Origin: Saprospiraceae bacterium
GTDB taxonomy: Bacteria; Bacteroidota; Bacteroidia; Chitinophagales; Saprospiraceae
NCBI GenBank assembly: GCA_020849825.1
Contig: JADZFP010000056.1
Span: 1-12,574 of the forward strand
Direction of reading: 5' to 3'
Length of the DNA stretch: 12,574 nucleotides
Positions 7,557 through 12,574 of the stretch are shown here, piece by piece (positions within the stretch are counted from its first letter, which is position 1; the number at the start of each line of letters is the position of its first letter). A model generated the notes under the pieces. That model saw only the letters and a program-made list of their open reading frames with translations. It was not told where the DNA came from and ran no database searches. The position numbers were made by a program, and so were the translations under genes.

Positions 7557-8375
7557 TTATTTATAACGCCTGCGCACCAATTTGATAAAGTTGCGGGCCG
7601 TTTCCTGATGCTTCTTTTCCGTCCAGTGATAGCGCATCACGCAGTTTTCGATCAAATAATGTTTGGCCTGATCGAAGCCCACGAAACTGTTGAGCGCACT
7701 GATGGCATTTTCAAACGCCTGGGCATCGCCGCCGAACAATTCGCGGGTGAGCAACAGGCGGTCGTTGAGGGCAATGGCCTTGCGGAGGTCGGCGATGGGC
7801 AGTTCCGACAGTTTCTCGGACAGTTCCTTGGCCTGTTTTTGTTCAAACAAAGCTTCGGCTTCGGGCGGTACGTGATGGTGCCCGTGGTGGGCGCCGCTGG
7901 GGCGGGCAGGTTCGGGCGTGGGCGGCGCAGAAGCCAGGGAGGGTTTTTCCTCGACGGGCGGTACAGGCGGCGGCGCAGGCGGCTCGGGCGGCCGAACAAC
8001 GACTACCGGTACCGGCTCGGGAGCGGGCGGTGCGGGAGGCGGCGCAGGAGCCGGCGGTGGCGGCGGATCGGCCTGCTTGGGAGCGGGCGGTGCGGGAGGC
8101 GGCGCAGGAGCCGGCGGTGGCGGCGGATCGGCCTGCTTGGGAGCGGGCGGCTCGGCTGGCGGCGTATGAACCGGCCGGCTTGGCGCCTCGGGTTTGGGCG
8201 CCGGCGCCGCGACAACAGGCGCACTTTTCTCTTCCAGGAAAGTGTCGTAAAACTCCCGGACGTACGACAACATAATGTCGATATCGATACGGGCGACATT
8301 TTCCGGGTCTTTACCCATGCGCGCAAACTCGCGATTGATCTTGTCGAGGTAAATTTTGGCTTTTAACAGATCCAT
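7557..8375 (-). CDS. Conserved Bacteroidota protein with proline-rich repeat linker
   Basis: ATG at 8375 is preferred over an in-frame TTG five codons upstream, giving 272 aa. Three parts are visible. The helical N-terminus (1-50) is MDLLKAKIYLDKINREF...FYDTFLEE. A Pro/Ala-rich low-complexity linker (about 52-170) contains two identical 20-residue repeats of PAPKQADPPPPP type at about 77-116 and ends in the His cluster GAHHGHHH. The compact C-terminus (about 172-272) has DLRKAIALNDRLLLTRELFGGDAQAF, a pattern I recall from uncharacterised Bacteroidota proteins. There is no signal peptide or membrane segment, so it is probably cytoplasmic; the linker suggests a tethered or protein-binding arrangement (inference). 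It is the first gene of a two-gene unit with the FAD oxidoreductase and is divergent from tdk. The function is unknown. Confidence 0.8.
   Translation of the reverse strand: MDLLKAKIYLDKINREFARMGKDPENVARIDIDIMLSYVREFYDTFLEEKSAPVVAAPAPKPEAPSRPVHTPPAEPPAPKQADPPPPPAPAPPPAPPAPKQADPPPPPAPAPPPAPPAPEPVPVVVVRPPEPPAPPPVPPVEEKPSLASAPPTPEPARPSGAHHGHHHVPPEAEALFEQKQAKELSEKLSELPIADLRKAIALNDRLLLTRELFGGDAQAFENAISALNSFVGFDQAKHYLIENCVMRYHWTEKKHQETARNFIKLVRRRYK
8019..8150. repeat. Perfect 60-bp tandem repeat, 2.2 copies, within the proline-rich gene
   Basis: Bases 8019-8078 and 8079-8138 are identical, and a further 12 bases (8139-8150) continue the pattern; mismatches begin at 8151. Because 60 is a multiple of 3, the repeat adds 20 residues per copy without changing frame. 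Perfect identity at synonymous positions points to recent duplication by slippage or unequal recombination. Confidence 0.97.
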
Positions 8376-8486
8376 TTTTTCGATGTTCAAGATTCGGAAC
8401 AGGGTATAATTTACCCAACCCCGGGGAGGTGATTATTTTCACGGCGAATTTCAAAAAGTTCAGCCAACTACAACTCGTTTTTTTTC

Positions 8487-9071
8487 ATGTTTCTCGAACC
8501 TCATTTTAAAGGCCAGCGCTCTGGCTGGATTGAAGTGATCTGCGGATGTATGTTTTCCGGCAAAACCGAAGAACTCATCCGCCGGCTCAAACGCGCCAAA
8601 ATCGCTTCGCTCAAAGTAGAAGTGTTCAAACCCAGGATCGATACGCGCTACGACGAATCCAGTATTGTCTCACATGATACGACCAGTGTTTTGGCCACTC
8701 CGGTTGAACATTCTGAAAAACTGCTGGAAATAAACGACCATACCACCGTGGTTGGCATCGACGAAGTGCAGTTTTTCGACGAGGGTATTGTCGAAGTTTG
8801 CCAGCAACTGGCCCTGAGGGGTATCCGGGTCGTGGTGGCGGGTCTGGATATGGATTACCGGGGAGTTCCGTTCGGGCCAATGCCCAAATTGCTGGCGATC
8901 GCCGAATATGTCACCAAAGTACACGCCATTTGTGTCCATTGCGGCAACCTGGCCACCCATTCCTTCCGTCTGGCCGAAGGCGATGCCGTGGTACTGCTGG
9001 GGGAAAAAGAACAATACGAACCCCGGTGCCGGTCCTGCTACCACATGGGCAATATATTACATCTCAAATAA
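8487..9071 (+). CDS. tdk: Thymidine kinase (type II, EC 2.7.1.21)
   Basis: A 194-aa cytosolic enzyme that phosphorylates thymidine to dTMP with ATP in the pyrimidine salvage pathway. The P-loop is GCMFSGKT (20-27). DEVQFF (92-97) carries the Walker B aspartate and catalytic Glu93. AGLDMDYRGVPFGPMP (118-133) is the conserved core following the P-loop domain. The zinc-binding lasso domain has all four cysteines: C149 and C152 (CVHC), C181 and C184 (CRSC). The lasso segment (GEKEQYEPRCRSC) contacts the nucleoside base in known structures. Length and motif order are normal for the bacterial family. The ATG follows a T-rich stretch with no Shine-Dalgarno sequence, as is usual in this phylum. It is divergent from the proline-rich gene (111-bp gap, which contains only a small GGGTA/TACCC inverted repeat at 8402-8416) and convergent with the methyltransferase gene. 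No partner gene is evident, so it looks monocistronic. Confidence 0.97.
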   Translation: MFLEPHFKGQRSGWIEVICGCMFSGKTEELIRRLKRAKIASLKVEVFKPRIDTRYDESSIVSHDTTSVLATPVEHSEKLLEINDHTTVVGIDEVQFFDEGIVEVCQQLALRGIRVVVAGLDMDYRGVPFGPMPKLLAIAEYVTKVHAICVHCGNLATHSFRLAEGDAVVLLGEKEQYEPRCRSCYHMGNILHLK

Positions 9072-9084
9072 ACATTCTTTTGGG

Positions 9085-9119
9085 GGTTTATGAGGTTTAT
9101 AGGGTTTATGAAGGTTTAT
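9085..9119. repeat. Short tandem array of GGTTTAT units between tdk and the methyltransferase gene
   Basis: GGTTTAT occurs four times, at 9085, 9094, 9103 and 9113, with spacing of 9, 9 and 10 bases, flanked by G runs (9082-9086 and 9120-9123). It fills the short gap between two converging genes. Read on the minus strand, each unit contains TAA, and the methyltransferase stop codon (9106-9108) lies in the third unit. There is no T-run hairpin typical of a terminator. Confidence 0.85.
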
Positions 9120-9936
9120 GGGGCCGGAGTTGCGTATTTTGAGTTGCCGGCTTGGTAAAATGAAACAGCCAGGCTTCGAGAATCGGGCCTTGTCGGTTCA
9201 TCTCTTTTTGCGCTGTCAGAAATGCGCGCCGCCGGGCATGCAAGGCCGGACGGAAAGTTCTGCGCATCCAGCCCAAGGCCGAAAAAATCGTTGAGCGCAA
9301 TGGCGGCTGCAACGACCACCTCGAAACCGGCCGTAGTGCCGCAAGCGGCGCCGTCTCTGTGACGACGAATCCGGATTTTTCTGCCAACAGAAGCCAGTTT
9401 TCCTTTGTCGCCCATCGCTCCGACGCCTGCCGGATACCAAAACTTTCCATACAAATGCGATTGATCTCGCGCCTTCGGGCAACCGGAAGTCCGTCGAGCC
9501 AGAGCGATTCATTGTTCAAAAAAACACCGCCCGGCCGGAGCACCCTGTTAATCTCCCGGAAATAAGTTTCAATAGTTGCATCGGGTAAAATTGCCAGCAC
9601 CGACTCCGCGTACACCGCATCAAAAAAGCCGTCGGTAAAAGGCATCGCCTGTCCATCTCCGATCATCGAAAGCTGGGCCCGGGCGATGCCGCAAAAATGC
9701 AAGCGCCGGCCGGCCGTTTCGTACATGGCCCTCGACTGCTCGACTCCCCACAGCCGGGAGCCCGGCCAGCGCAACGCAGCTTCGACCAGCGTTTGCCCTG
9801 TGCCGAAGCCGATTTCAAGCAATTTGTCGTGGGGCGCCGCCGCCAGTCGGTCGAGCAGAAAACGGGTTGCCGCCCGACCGCGGGGATGAATCCAGGATTG
9901 ATGCGTATGGGCTAAAAATTCGAGAATGTTTGGCAT
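9106..9936 (-). CDS. Class I SAM-dependent methyltransferase
   Basis: The frame is open to 10011, but ATG 9936 is chosen because the extra 25 residues (MYSTYFSCCK...) are not family-like and would overlap purH; this gives 276 aa. Motif I is LLEIGFGTG (39-47), the acidic residue after strand 2 is Glu66 (GVEQS), GDGQAMPFTDGFFDAVYAES (93-112) covers motif II, and INRVLRPGGVFL (129-140) is motif III, the layout of UbiE/Methyltransf_11-type enzymes. The C-terminal part (about 200-260) is basic and not recognisable, so the acceptor (small molecule, lipid or other) cannot be named. No signal peptide; a cytosolic protein. It is divergent from purH with only 53 bp between start codons, so the promoters must overlap, and convergent with tdk. 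The stop codon falls in the GGTTTAT repeat array, so the last residues may vary between strains. Confidence 0.85.
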   Translation of the reverse strand: MPNILEFLAHTHQSWIHPRGRAATRFLLDRLAAAPHDKLLEIGFGTGQTLVEAALRWPGSRLWGVEQSRAMYETAGRRLHFCGIARAQLSMIGDGQAMPFTDGFFDAVYAESVLAILPDATIETYFREINRVLRPGGVFLNNESLWLDGLPVARRREINRICMESFGIRQASERWATKENWLLLAEKSGFVVTETAPLAALRPVSRWSLQPPLRSTIFSALGWMRRTFRPALHARRRAFLTAQKEMNRQGPILEAWLFHFTKPATQNTQLRPHKPS

Positions 9937-9963
9937 GAACCGTCCTTCTTGGCCATAATGGGC

Positions 9964-9971
9964 TACTTTTG
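9964..9971 (+). promoter_or_regulatory. -7 promoter element of purH-nth
   Basis: TACTTTTG fits the Bacteroidota -7 consensus TAnnTTTG exactly, 18 bp before the purH ATG. No good -33 TTTG was found at the expected distance. The same octamer recurs before the nagB-type gene (12319-12326), also a short way upstream of the ATG. Confidence 0.5.
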
Positions 9972-9977
9972 CGGCTT

Positions 9978-9985
9978 CAAATTTA
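9978..9985 (-). promoter_or_regulatory. Candidate -7 promoter element of the methyltransferase gene
   Basis: The minus strand reads TAAATTTG here, an exact match to TAnnTTTG, 41 bp before the methyltransferase ATG. It faces the purH -7 element 6 bp away. A convincing -33 box is not visible, so this is tentative. Confidence 0.35.
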
Positions 9986-9989
9986 CAGC

Positions 9990-11543
9990 ATGAAAAATAA
10001 GTCGAATACACCCCCTCAGCCAGATCGTCAGTTGCGATCGGCCCTGGTCTCCGTTTATTCCAAAGATGGCCTGGAACCCATCATTCGCCGCTTGCATGAA
10101 CTCGGCGTAACCCTTTACAGCACCGGCGGCACCCAAACTTTTATTGAAAAACTCGGTATCCCTGCCGTTGCCGTGGAAAGTCTGACAGGCTACCCGAGCA
10201 TCCTCGACGGAAGGGTAAAAACCCTGCACCCGGCGGTATTCGGCGGTATTCTGGCACGCCGCGAAACAGCGCACTTGTCCCAACTCGAACAATACAACAT
10301 CCCGGAAATCGACTGCGTGATCGTAGACCTTTATCCCTTCGAGGATACCGTCGCCAAAACCGACGACCCCGCCGAAATCATCGAAAAAATCGACATCGGC
10401 GGCGTATCCCTGATCCGGGCAGCAGCCAAAAACTGGAACGACGTGGTGATCGTACCTTCTCAGGACGATTACGCCCTGTTTTTCGAATTGCTCAGCCAGC
10501 AAAACGGCCTCTTCACGGCCGACAACCGCCGCGAATTTGCCCGGCGCGCCTTCAAAGTGACTTCCAACTACGATATCGCCATCTTCAACTGGTTCAATGA
10601 AGGCACGACCGATATCTCCTTCAAATACTCCATTCACCGCTCCGACATTTTGCGTTACGGCGAAAACCCGCACCAGAAAGGGGTATTTTTCGGCGATTTC
10701 GAGCAGGTTTTTGACAAACTCAACGGAAAGTCGATTTCCTATAACAACCTCGTCGACATCGATGCGGCTGTGGCGCTGATGCGCGAATTCCACGCCGGAA
10801 AGCCCACTTTTGCCATTCTCAAACACACCAATGCCTGCGGTGTCGCTCGCCGTAACACCCTTTTGGAAGCCTGGCAGGCTGCGCTGGCCTGCGACACGAC
10901 CTCGGCGTTTGGCGGTATTTTTATTACCAATACGACCGTCGATCTGGAAACGGCTCAGGAGATCAACAAACTCTTCTACGAAGTGCTCATCGCACCCGAT
11001 TTCGCCCCCGACGCGCTTGAATTGCTGCGTAAAAAAGACCAGCGCATTTTACTGAAAATCAAAACTTTTGAAATAAATCCACGCAGTTTCCGCAGCCTGC
11101 TCAACGGCGTGGTCGAACAGGATACCGATCTCAAAACCGAGACCGAGGCCGACCTCAAACCGGTCACCAAACGCTCCCCTACGCCCAAGGAAGTGGGAGA
11201 ATTGCTGTTTGCCGTAAAATGCGTCAAACACCTCAAATCCAACGCGATCGCCCTGGTCAAAGAGCGTCAGCTCATCGGCATGGGCTGCGGCCAACCCTCG
11301 CGCGTCGATGCGCTGCGCCAGGCCATTGCAAAAGCACGTTCCTTCGGCTTCGATCTGAACGGCGCCGTAATGGCTTCCGATGCTTTTTTCCCTTTCCCCG
11401 ACTGTGTGGAAATCGCCCACGAAGCAGGCATCACTGCCGTCATTCAACCCGGCGGTTCGATGAAAGACCAGGACTCTGTCGATGCCTGCGACGAACGCGG
11501 CATGGCGATGGTGATGACCGGTTTCCGTCATTTCCGGCATTGA
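9990..11543 (+). CDS. purH: Bifunctional AICAR formyltransferase / IMP cyclohydrolase
   Basis: ATG 9990 is preferred over an in-frame TTG seven codons earlier, giving 517 aa, near the usual size (E. coli 529). PurH carries out the last two steps of IMP synthesis: formylation of AICAR with 10-formyl-THF, then ring closure. The N-terminal MGS-like cyclohydrolase domain (about 15-200) shows RSALVSVYSKDGL, LYSTGGT and SLTGYPSILDGRVKTLHP (65-81). The formyltransferase domain shows YGENPHQK (223-230), the catalytic KHTNACG (Lys278-His279), TSAFGGI, GCGQPSRVDA and SDAFFPFPDCVE. It ends in the family-typical TGFRHFRH. All key residues are present. nth follows after 6 bp, so they are probably co-transcribed and share the terminator at 12205-12248. 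No PurR-type box or purine riboswitch was seen upstream; the 5' leader is too short for one. Confidence 0.97.
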   Translation: MKNKSNTPPQPDRQLRSALVSVYSKDGLEPIIRRLHELGVTLYSTGGTQTFIEKLGIPAVAVESLTGYPSILDGRVKTLHPAVFGGILARRETAHLSQLEQYNIPEIDCVIVDLYPFEDTVAKTDDPAEIIEKIDIGGVSLIRAAAKNWNDVVIVPSQDDYALFFELLSQQNGLFTADNRREFARRAFKVTSNYDIAIFNWFNEGTTDISFKYSIHRSDILRYGENPHQKGVFFGDFEQVFDKLNGKSISYNNLVDIDAAVALMREFHAGKPTFAILKHTNACGVARRNTLLEAWQAALACDTTSAFGGIFITNTTVDLETAQEINKLFYEVLIAPDFAPDALELLRKKDQRILLKIKTFEINPRSFRSLLNGVVEQDTDLKTETEADLKPVTKRSPTPKEVGELLFAVKCVKHLKSNAIALVKERQLIGMGCGQPSRVDALRQAIAKARSFGFDLNGAVMASDAFFPFPDCVEIAHEAGITAVIQPGGSMKDQDSVDACDERGMAMVMTGFRHFRH

Positions 11544-11549
11544 AAGGCT

Positions 11550-12170
11550 ATGAATAACAAAGAAAAAGCACGGGAAATCGCCCGGATGCTCGACGACTTG
11601 TACCCCGAGACGCCCATTCCACTGCAACACAGGGATGCCTACACGTTGCTGGTCGCTGTTGTTTTGTCGGCGCAATGCACCGACGAGCGCGTCACTCAAA
11701 TTACGCCCAAACTCTTCGCCAAGGCCGACAACCCGGCCGATATGATCAAATTGTCGGTAGAAGAAATCAGGGAGATCATCCTGCCCTGCGGTCTGTCGCC
11801 AGCCAAATCAAAAGCGATTTGGGGGCTTTCAAAAATCATCATCGATCAACACGGCGGCAAGGTGCCCAACAGTTTTGAAGCCCTGGAAGCCCTGCCCGGC
11901 GTGGGCCACAAGACGGCTTCGGTCGTGATGTCGCAGGCATTCGGCGTGCCGGCATTCCCCGTCGACACCCACATCCATCGCCTGGCGGCGCGCTGGGGCC
12001 TGAGCGATGGCAAAAGTGTGGAAAAAACCGAACGCGACCTGAAAGCGCTATTCCCGGAATCGAGCTGGAACAAACTGCACCTCCAGATCATCTTTTTCGG
12101 CCGGCAATACTGTCCGGCGCGTGGGCATAAAAAAGAAGATTGCCCCATTTGCTCCCGATACGGCGTCTGA
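11550..12170 (+). CDS. nth: Endonuclease III (DNA glycosylase/AP lyase) with incomplete Fe-S motif
   Basis: A 206-aa base-excision-repair enzyme that removes oxidised pyrimidines and cleaves at abasic sites. The helix-hairpin-helix is LPGVGHKTA (115-123) with catalytic Lys121, followed by PVDTHIHRLAARWGL with catalytic Asp139, equivalent to E. coli K120 and D138. LLVAVVLSAQCTDERV (33-48) is the conserved N-terminal core. The C-terminus differs from the classical [4Fe-4S] loop (C-X6-C-X2-C-X5-C): only C188, C198 and C201 are present, spaced C-X9-C-X2-C, and the protein ends five residues later, so the fourth ligand is absent. Bacteroidota relatives often show changed or lost clusters (recalled, not checked). 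The glycosylase residues are intact, so activity is expected. The start lies 6 bp after purH, an arrangement suggesting one transcript; an intrinsic terminator follows. Confidence 0.95.
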   Translation: MNNKEKAREIARMLDDLYPETPIPLQHRDAYTLLVAVVLSAQCTDERVTQITPKLFAKADNPADMIKLSVEEIREIILPCGLSPAKSKAIWGLSKIIIDQHGGKVPNSFEALEALPGVGHKTASVVMSQAFGVPAFPVDTHIHRLAARWGLSDGKSVEKTERDLKALFPESSWNKLHLQIIFFGRQYCPARGHKKEDCPICSRYGV

Positions 12171-12204
12171 TCTTCCGAATTCATTTTCCTGACTTTTACC
12201 CTTC

Positions 12205-12248
12205 CGGCAGGCCGCTCGATTTTGACGAGCGCCCTGCCGTTTTGTTTT
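12205..12248 (+). terminator. Intrinsic terminator of purH-nth
   Basis: The stem is CGGCAGG (12205-12211) with CCTGCCG (12233-12239), a C/C mismatch, then CGCTCG (12213-12218) with CGAGCG (12226-12231); the loop is ATTTTGA. It is followed directly by TTTTGTTTT (12240-12248). The position, 35 bp after the nth stop, and the T tract fit a Rho-independent terminator. Confidence 0.9.
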
Positions 12249-12277
12249 GCAAAGGCAACATCTCGAAAATTTGTCAT

Positions 12278-12313
12278 AAATTTCACTCCGTTAACGTTAA
12301 CGGAGTGAAATTT
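12278..12313. promoter_or_regulatory. Perfect 36-bp palindrome, probable operator of the nagB-type gene
   Basis: Both 18-base arms match without error, centred between 12295 and 12296, with core CCGTTAACGTTAACGG flanked by TTTCACT/AGTGAAA. It ends 5 bp before a TACTTTTG -7 box and 37 bp before the ATG, so a dimeric or tetrameric regulator bound here would cover the -33 region. The AACGTT centre is like LacI-family operators, though other families (GntR, for example) are possible. As RNA it could also form a hairpin, but with no loop bases at the centre and its location next to a promoter, an operator is more likely. Confidence 0.7.
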
Positions 12314-12318
12314 TAGCC

Positions 12319-12326
12319 TACTTTTG
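12319..12326 (+). promoter_or_regulatory. -7 promoter element of the nagB-type gene
   Basis: TACTTTTG matches TAnnTTTG exactly, 24 bp before the ATG at 12351. The -33 region falls within the 36-bp palindrome and has no TTTG, which fits a promoter that is controlled by the factor binding there. Confidence 0.5.
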
Positions 12327-12350
12327 TCGGGCAAACCAATTTTGACAACC

Positions 12351-12574
12351 ATGACAAACAAGGAAAAATCCTCCGCCGGCTACCTCAAATTCGAGCTCGA
12401 AAGTGTAGAAAAAATGCCCGTCAAGATTTGGGCCGACCCCGGCGAAGCGTCGCGCCACGTGGCACGTACCATAGCGCTCGCCATCCGGCAAAAGCAGCAG
12501 GACGGCGAACAGATCGTGTTGGGGCTGGCAACCGGTTCATCGCCCATTCGGGTGTACGAAGAGCTGGTCCGAAT
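12351..12574 (+). CDS. nagB: Glucosamine-6-phosphate deaminase family protein, 5' end only
   Basis: The ATG at 12351 opens 74 codons that run off the right edge. After a polar leader of about 20 residues, the N-terminal NagB/SugP-isomerase fold begins: MPVKIWADPGEASRHVARTIALAIRQKQQ (22-50), then QIVLGLATGSSPIRVYEELVR (54-74), where GLATGSSP (58-65) is the sugar-phosphate loop. NagB converts glucosamine-6-phosphate to fructose-6-phosphate and ammonia, the last step of amino-sugar (chitin, peptidoglycan) use. In Bacteroidota this N-terminal form with a leader often belongs to a long version (about 640 aa) with a fused PIG-L/LmbE-type deacetylase domain; whether that holds here cannot be seen. 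It stands alone behind a terminator, with its own promoter and operator-like palindrome, suggesting substrate-dependent control (inference). Confidence 0.88.
   Translation, partial: MTNKEKSSAGYLKFELESVEKMPVKIWADPGEASRHVARTIALAIRQKQQDGEQIVLGLATGSSPIRVYEELVR

Noticed and set aside
7443..8366. 307-aa plus-strand frame rich in Gly and Arg, looking like an RNA-binding protein
   Set aside because: The Gly/Arg repeats are the reverse complement of the proline-rich linker; flanks show no domain and the opposite strand has the conserved protein.
9085..9119. Telomere-like TTTA/GGG repeat as a replicon end
   Set aside because: Only four imperfect units between two ordinary genes; the sequence continues on both sides, so it is not a terminus.
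9937..10011. 25-residue extension of the methyltransferase
   Set aside because: It would overlap the purH promoter and start, and is not family-like; the ATG at 9936 gives a normal N-terminus.
9963..10826. 287-aa minus-strand frame within purH
   Set aside because: purH is unmistakable on the plus strand, with all catalytic motifs.
12278..12313. Reading the palindrome as a second terminator for purH-nth
   Set aside because: A better terminator lies just upstream (12205-12248). This palindrome has no loop bases at its centre, is followed by only four Ts and then a -7 box, and lies next to a gene start.
1..12574. CRISPR array, tRNA/rRNA genes, transposase or phage genes, defence island
   Set aside because: No spaced direct repeats of CRISPR length, no RNA-gene sequence and no mobile-element protein motifs were seen anywhere in the window.

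Overview
The window looks like chromosomal DNA of a Bacteroidota bacterium, probably from the Saprospiraceae/Chitinophagales side of the phylum (inference). The grounds are type IX secretion (T9SS) components, a gliding-motility-type C-terminal sorting domain, TAnnTTTG-type -7 promoter elements, little use of Shine-Dalgarno sequences, and a Bacteroidota-style glucosamine-6-phosphate deaminase. Coding density is high. No RNA genes, CRISPR array, insertion sequence or phage gene was seen.

Layout. (A) 1-5476, minus strand: a three-gene T9SS cell-surface module, transcribed right to left. It comprises a 993-aa Cys-rich secreted protein with a type B sorting domain, a PorP/SprF-family outer-membrane protein, and a PorE-like lipoprotein/OmpA-type protein (TPR, then WD40-like propeller, then carboxypeptidase-regulatory-like domain) cut off by the left edge. 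(B) 5688-6521, plus strand: a secreted esterase-family hydrolase with a TTG start beside a T7 tract. (C) 6511-8375, minus strand: a two-gene unit of a proline-rich conserved Bacteroidota protein followed by a DAO-family FAD oxidoreductase, whose 3' end overlaps the esterase by 11 bp. (D) 8487-9071, plus strand: thymidine kinase (tdk). (E) 9106-9936, minus strand: a SAM-dependent methyltransferase, converging on tdk with a short GGTTTAT repeat array between them. (F) 9990-12170, plus strand: purH-nth, a likely operon closed by a clear intrinsic terminator. (G) 12351-end, plus strand: the start of a nagB-type deaminase, preceded by a perfect 36-bp palindrome that looks like an operator.

How the genes work together. 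Region A is a coherent cargo-plus-helper set: proteins with type B sorting domains are commonly encoded next to a PorP/SprF-like partner needed for their export or anchoring, and the PorE-like protein probably ties the complex to peptidoglycan. The remaining genes are housekeeping (nucleotide metabolism by tdk and purH, DNA repair by nth, amino-sugar catabolism by nagB) or general enzymes of unknown substrate. I see no convincing new multi-gene system. The signals most worth following are the operator-like palindrome before nagB, the internally duplicated cysteine-doublet surface protein with its dedicated T9SS partners, and an endonuclease III that lacks a complete iron-sulfur motif.
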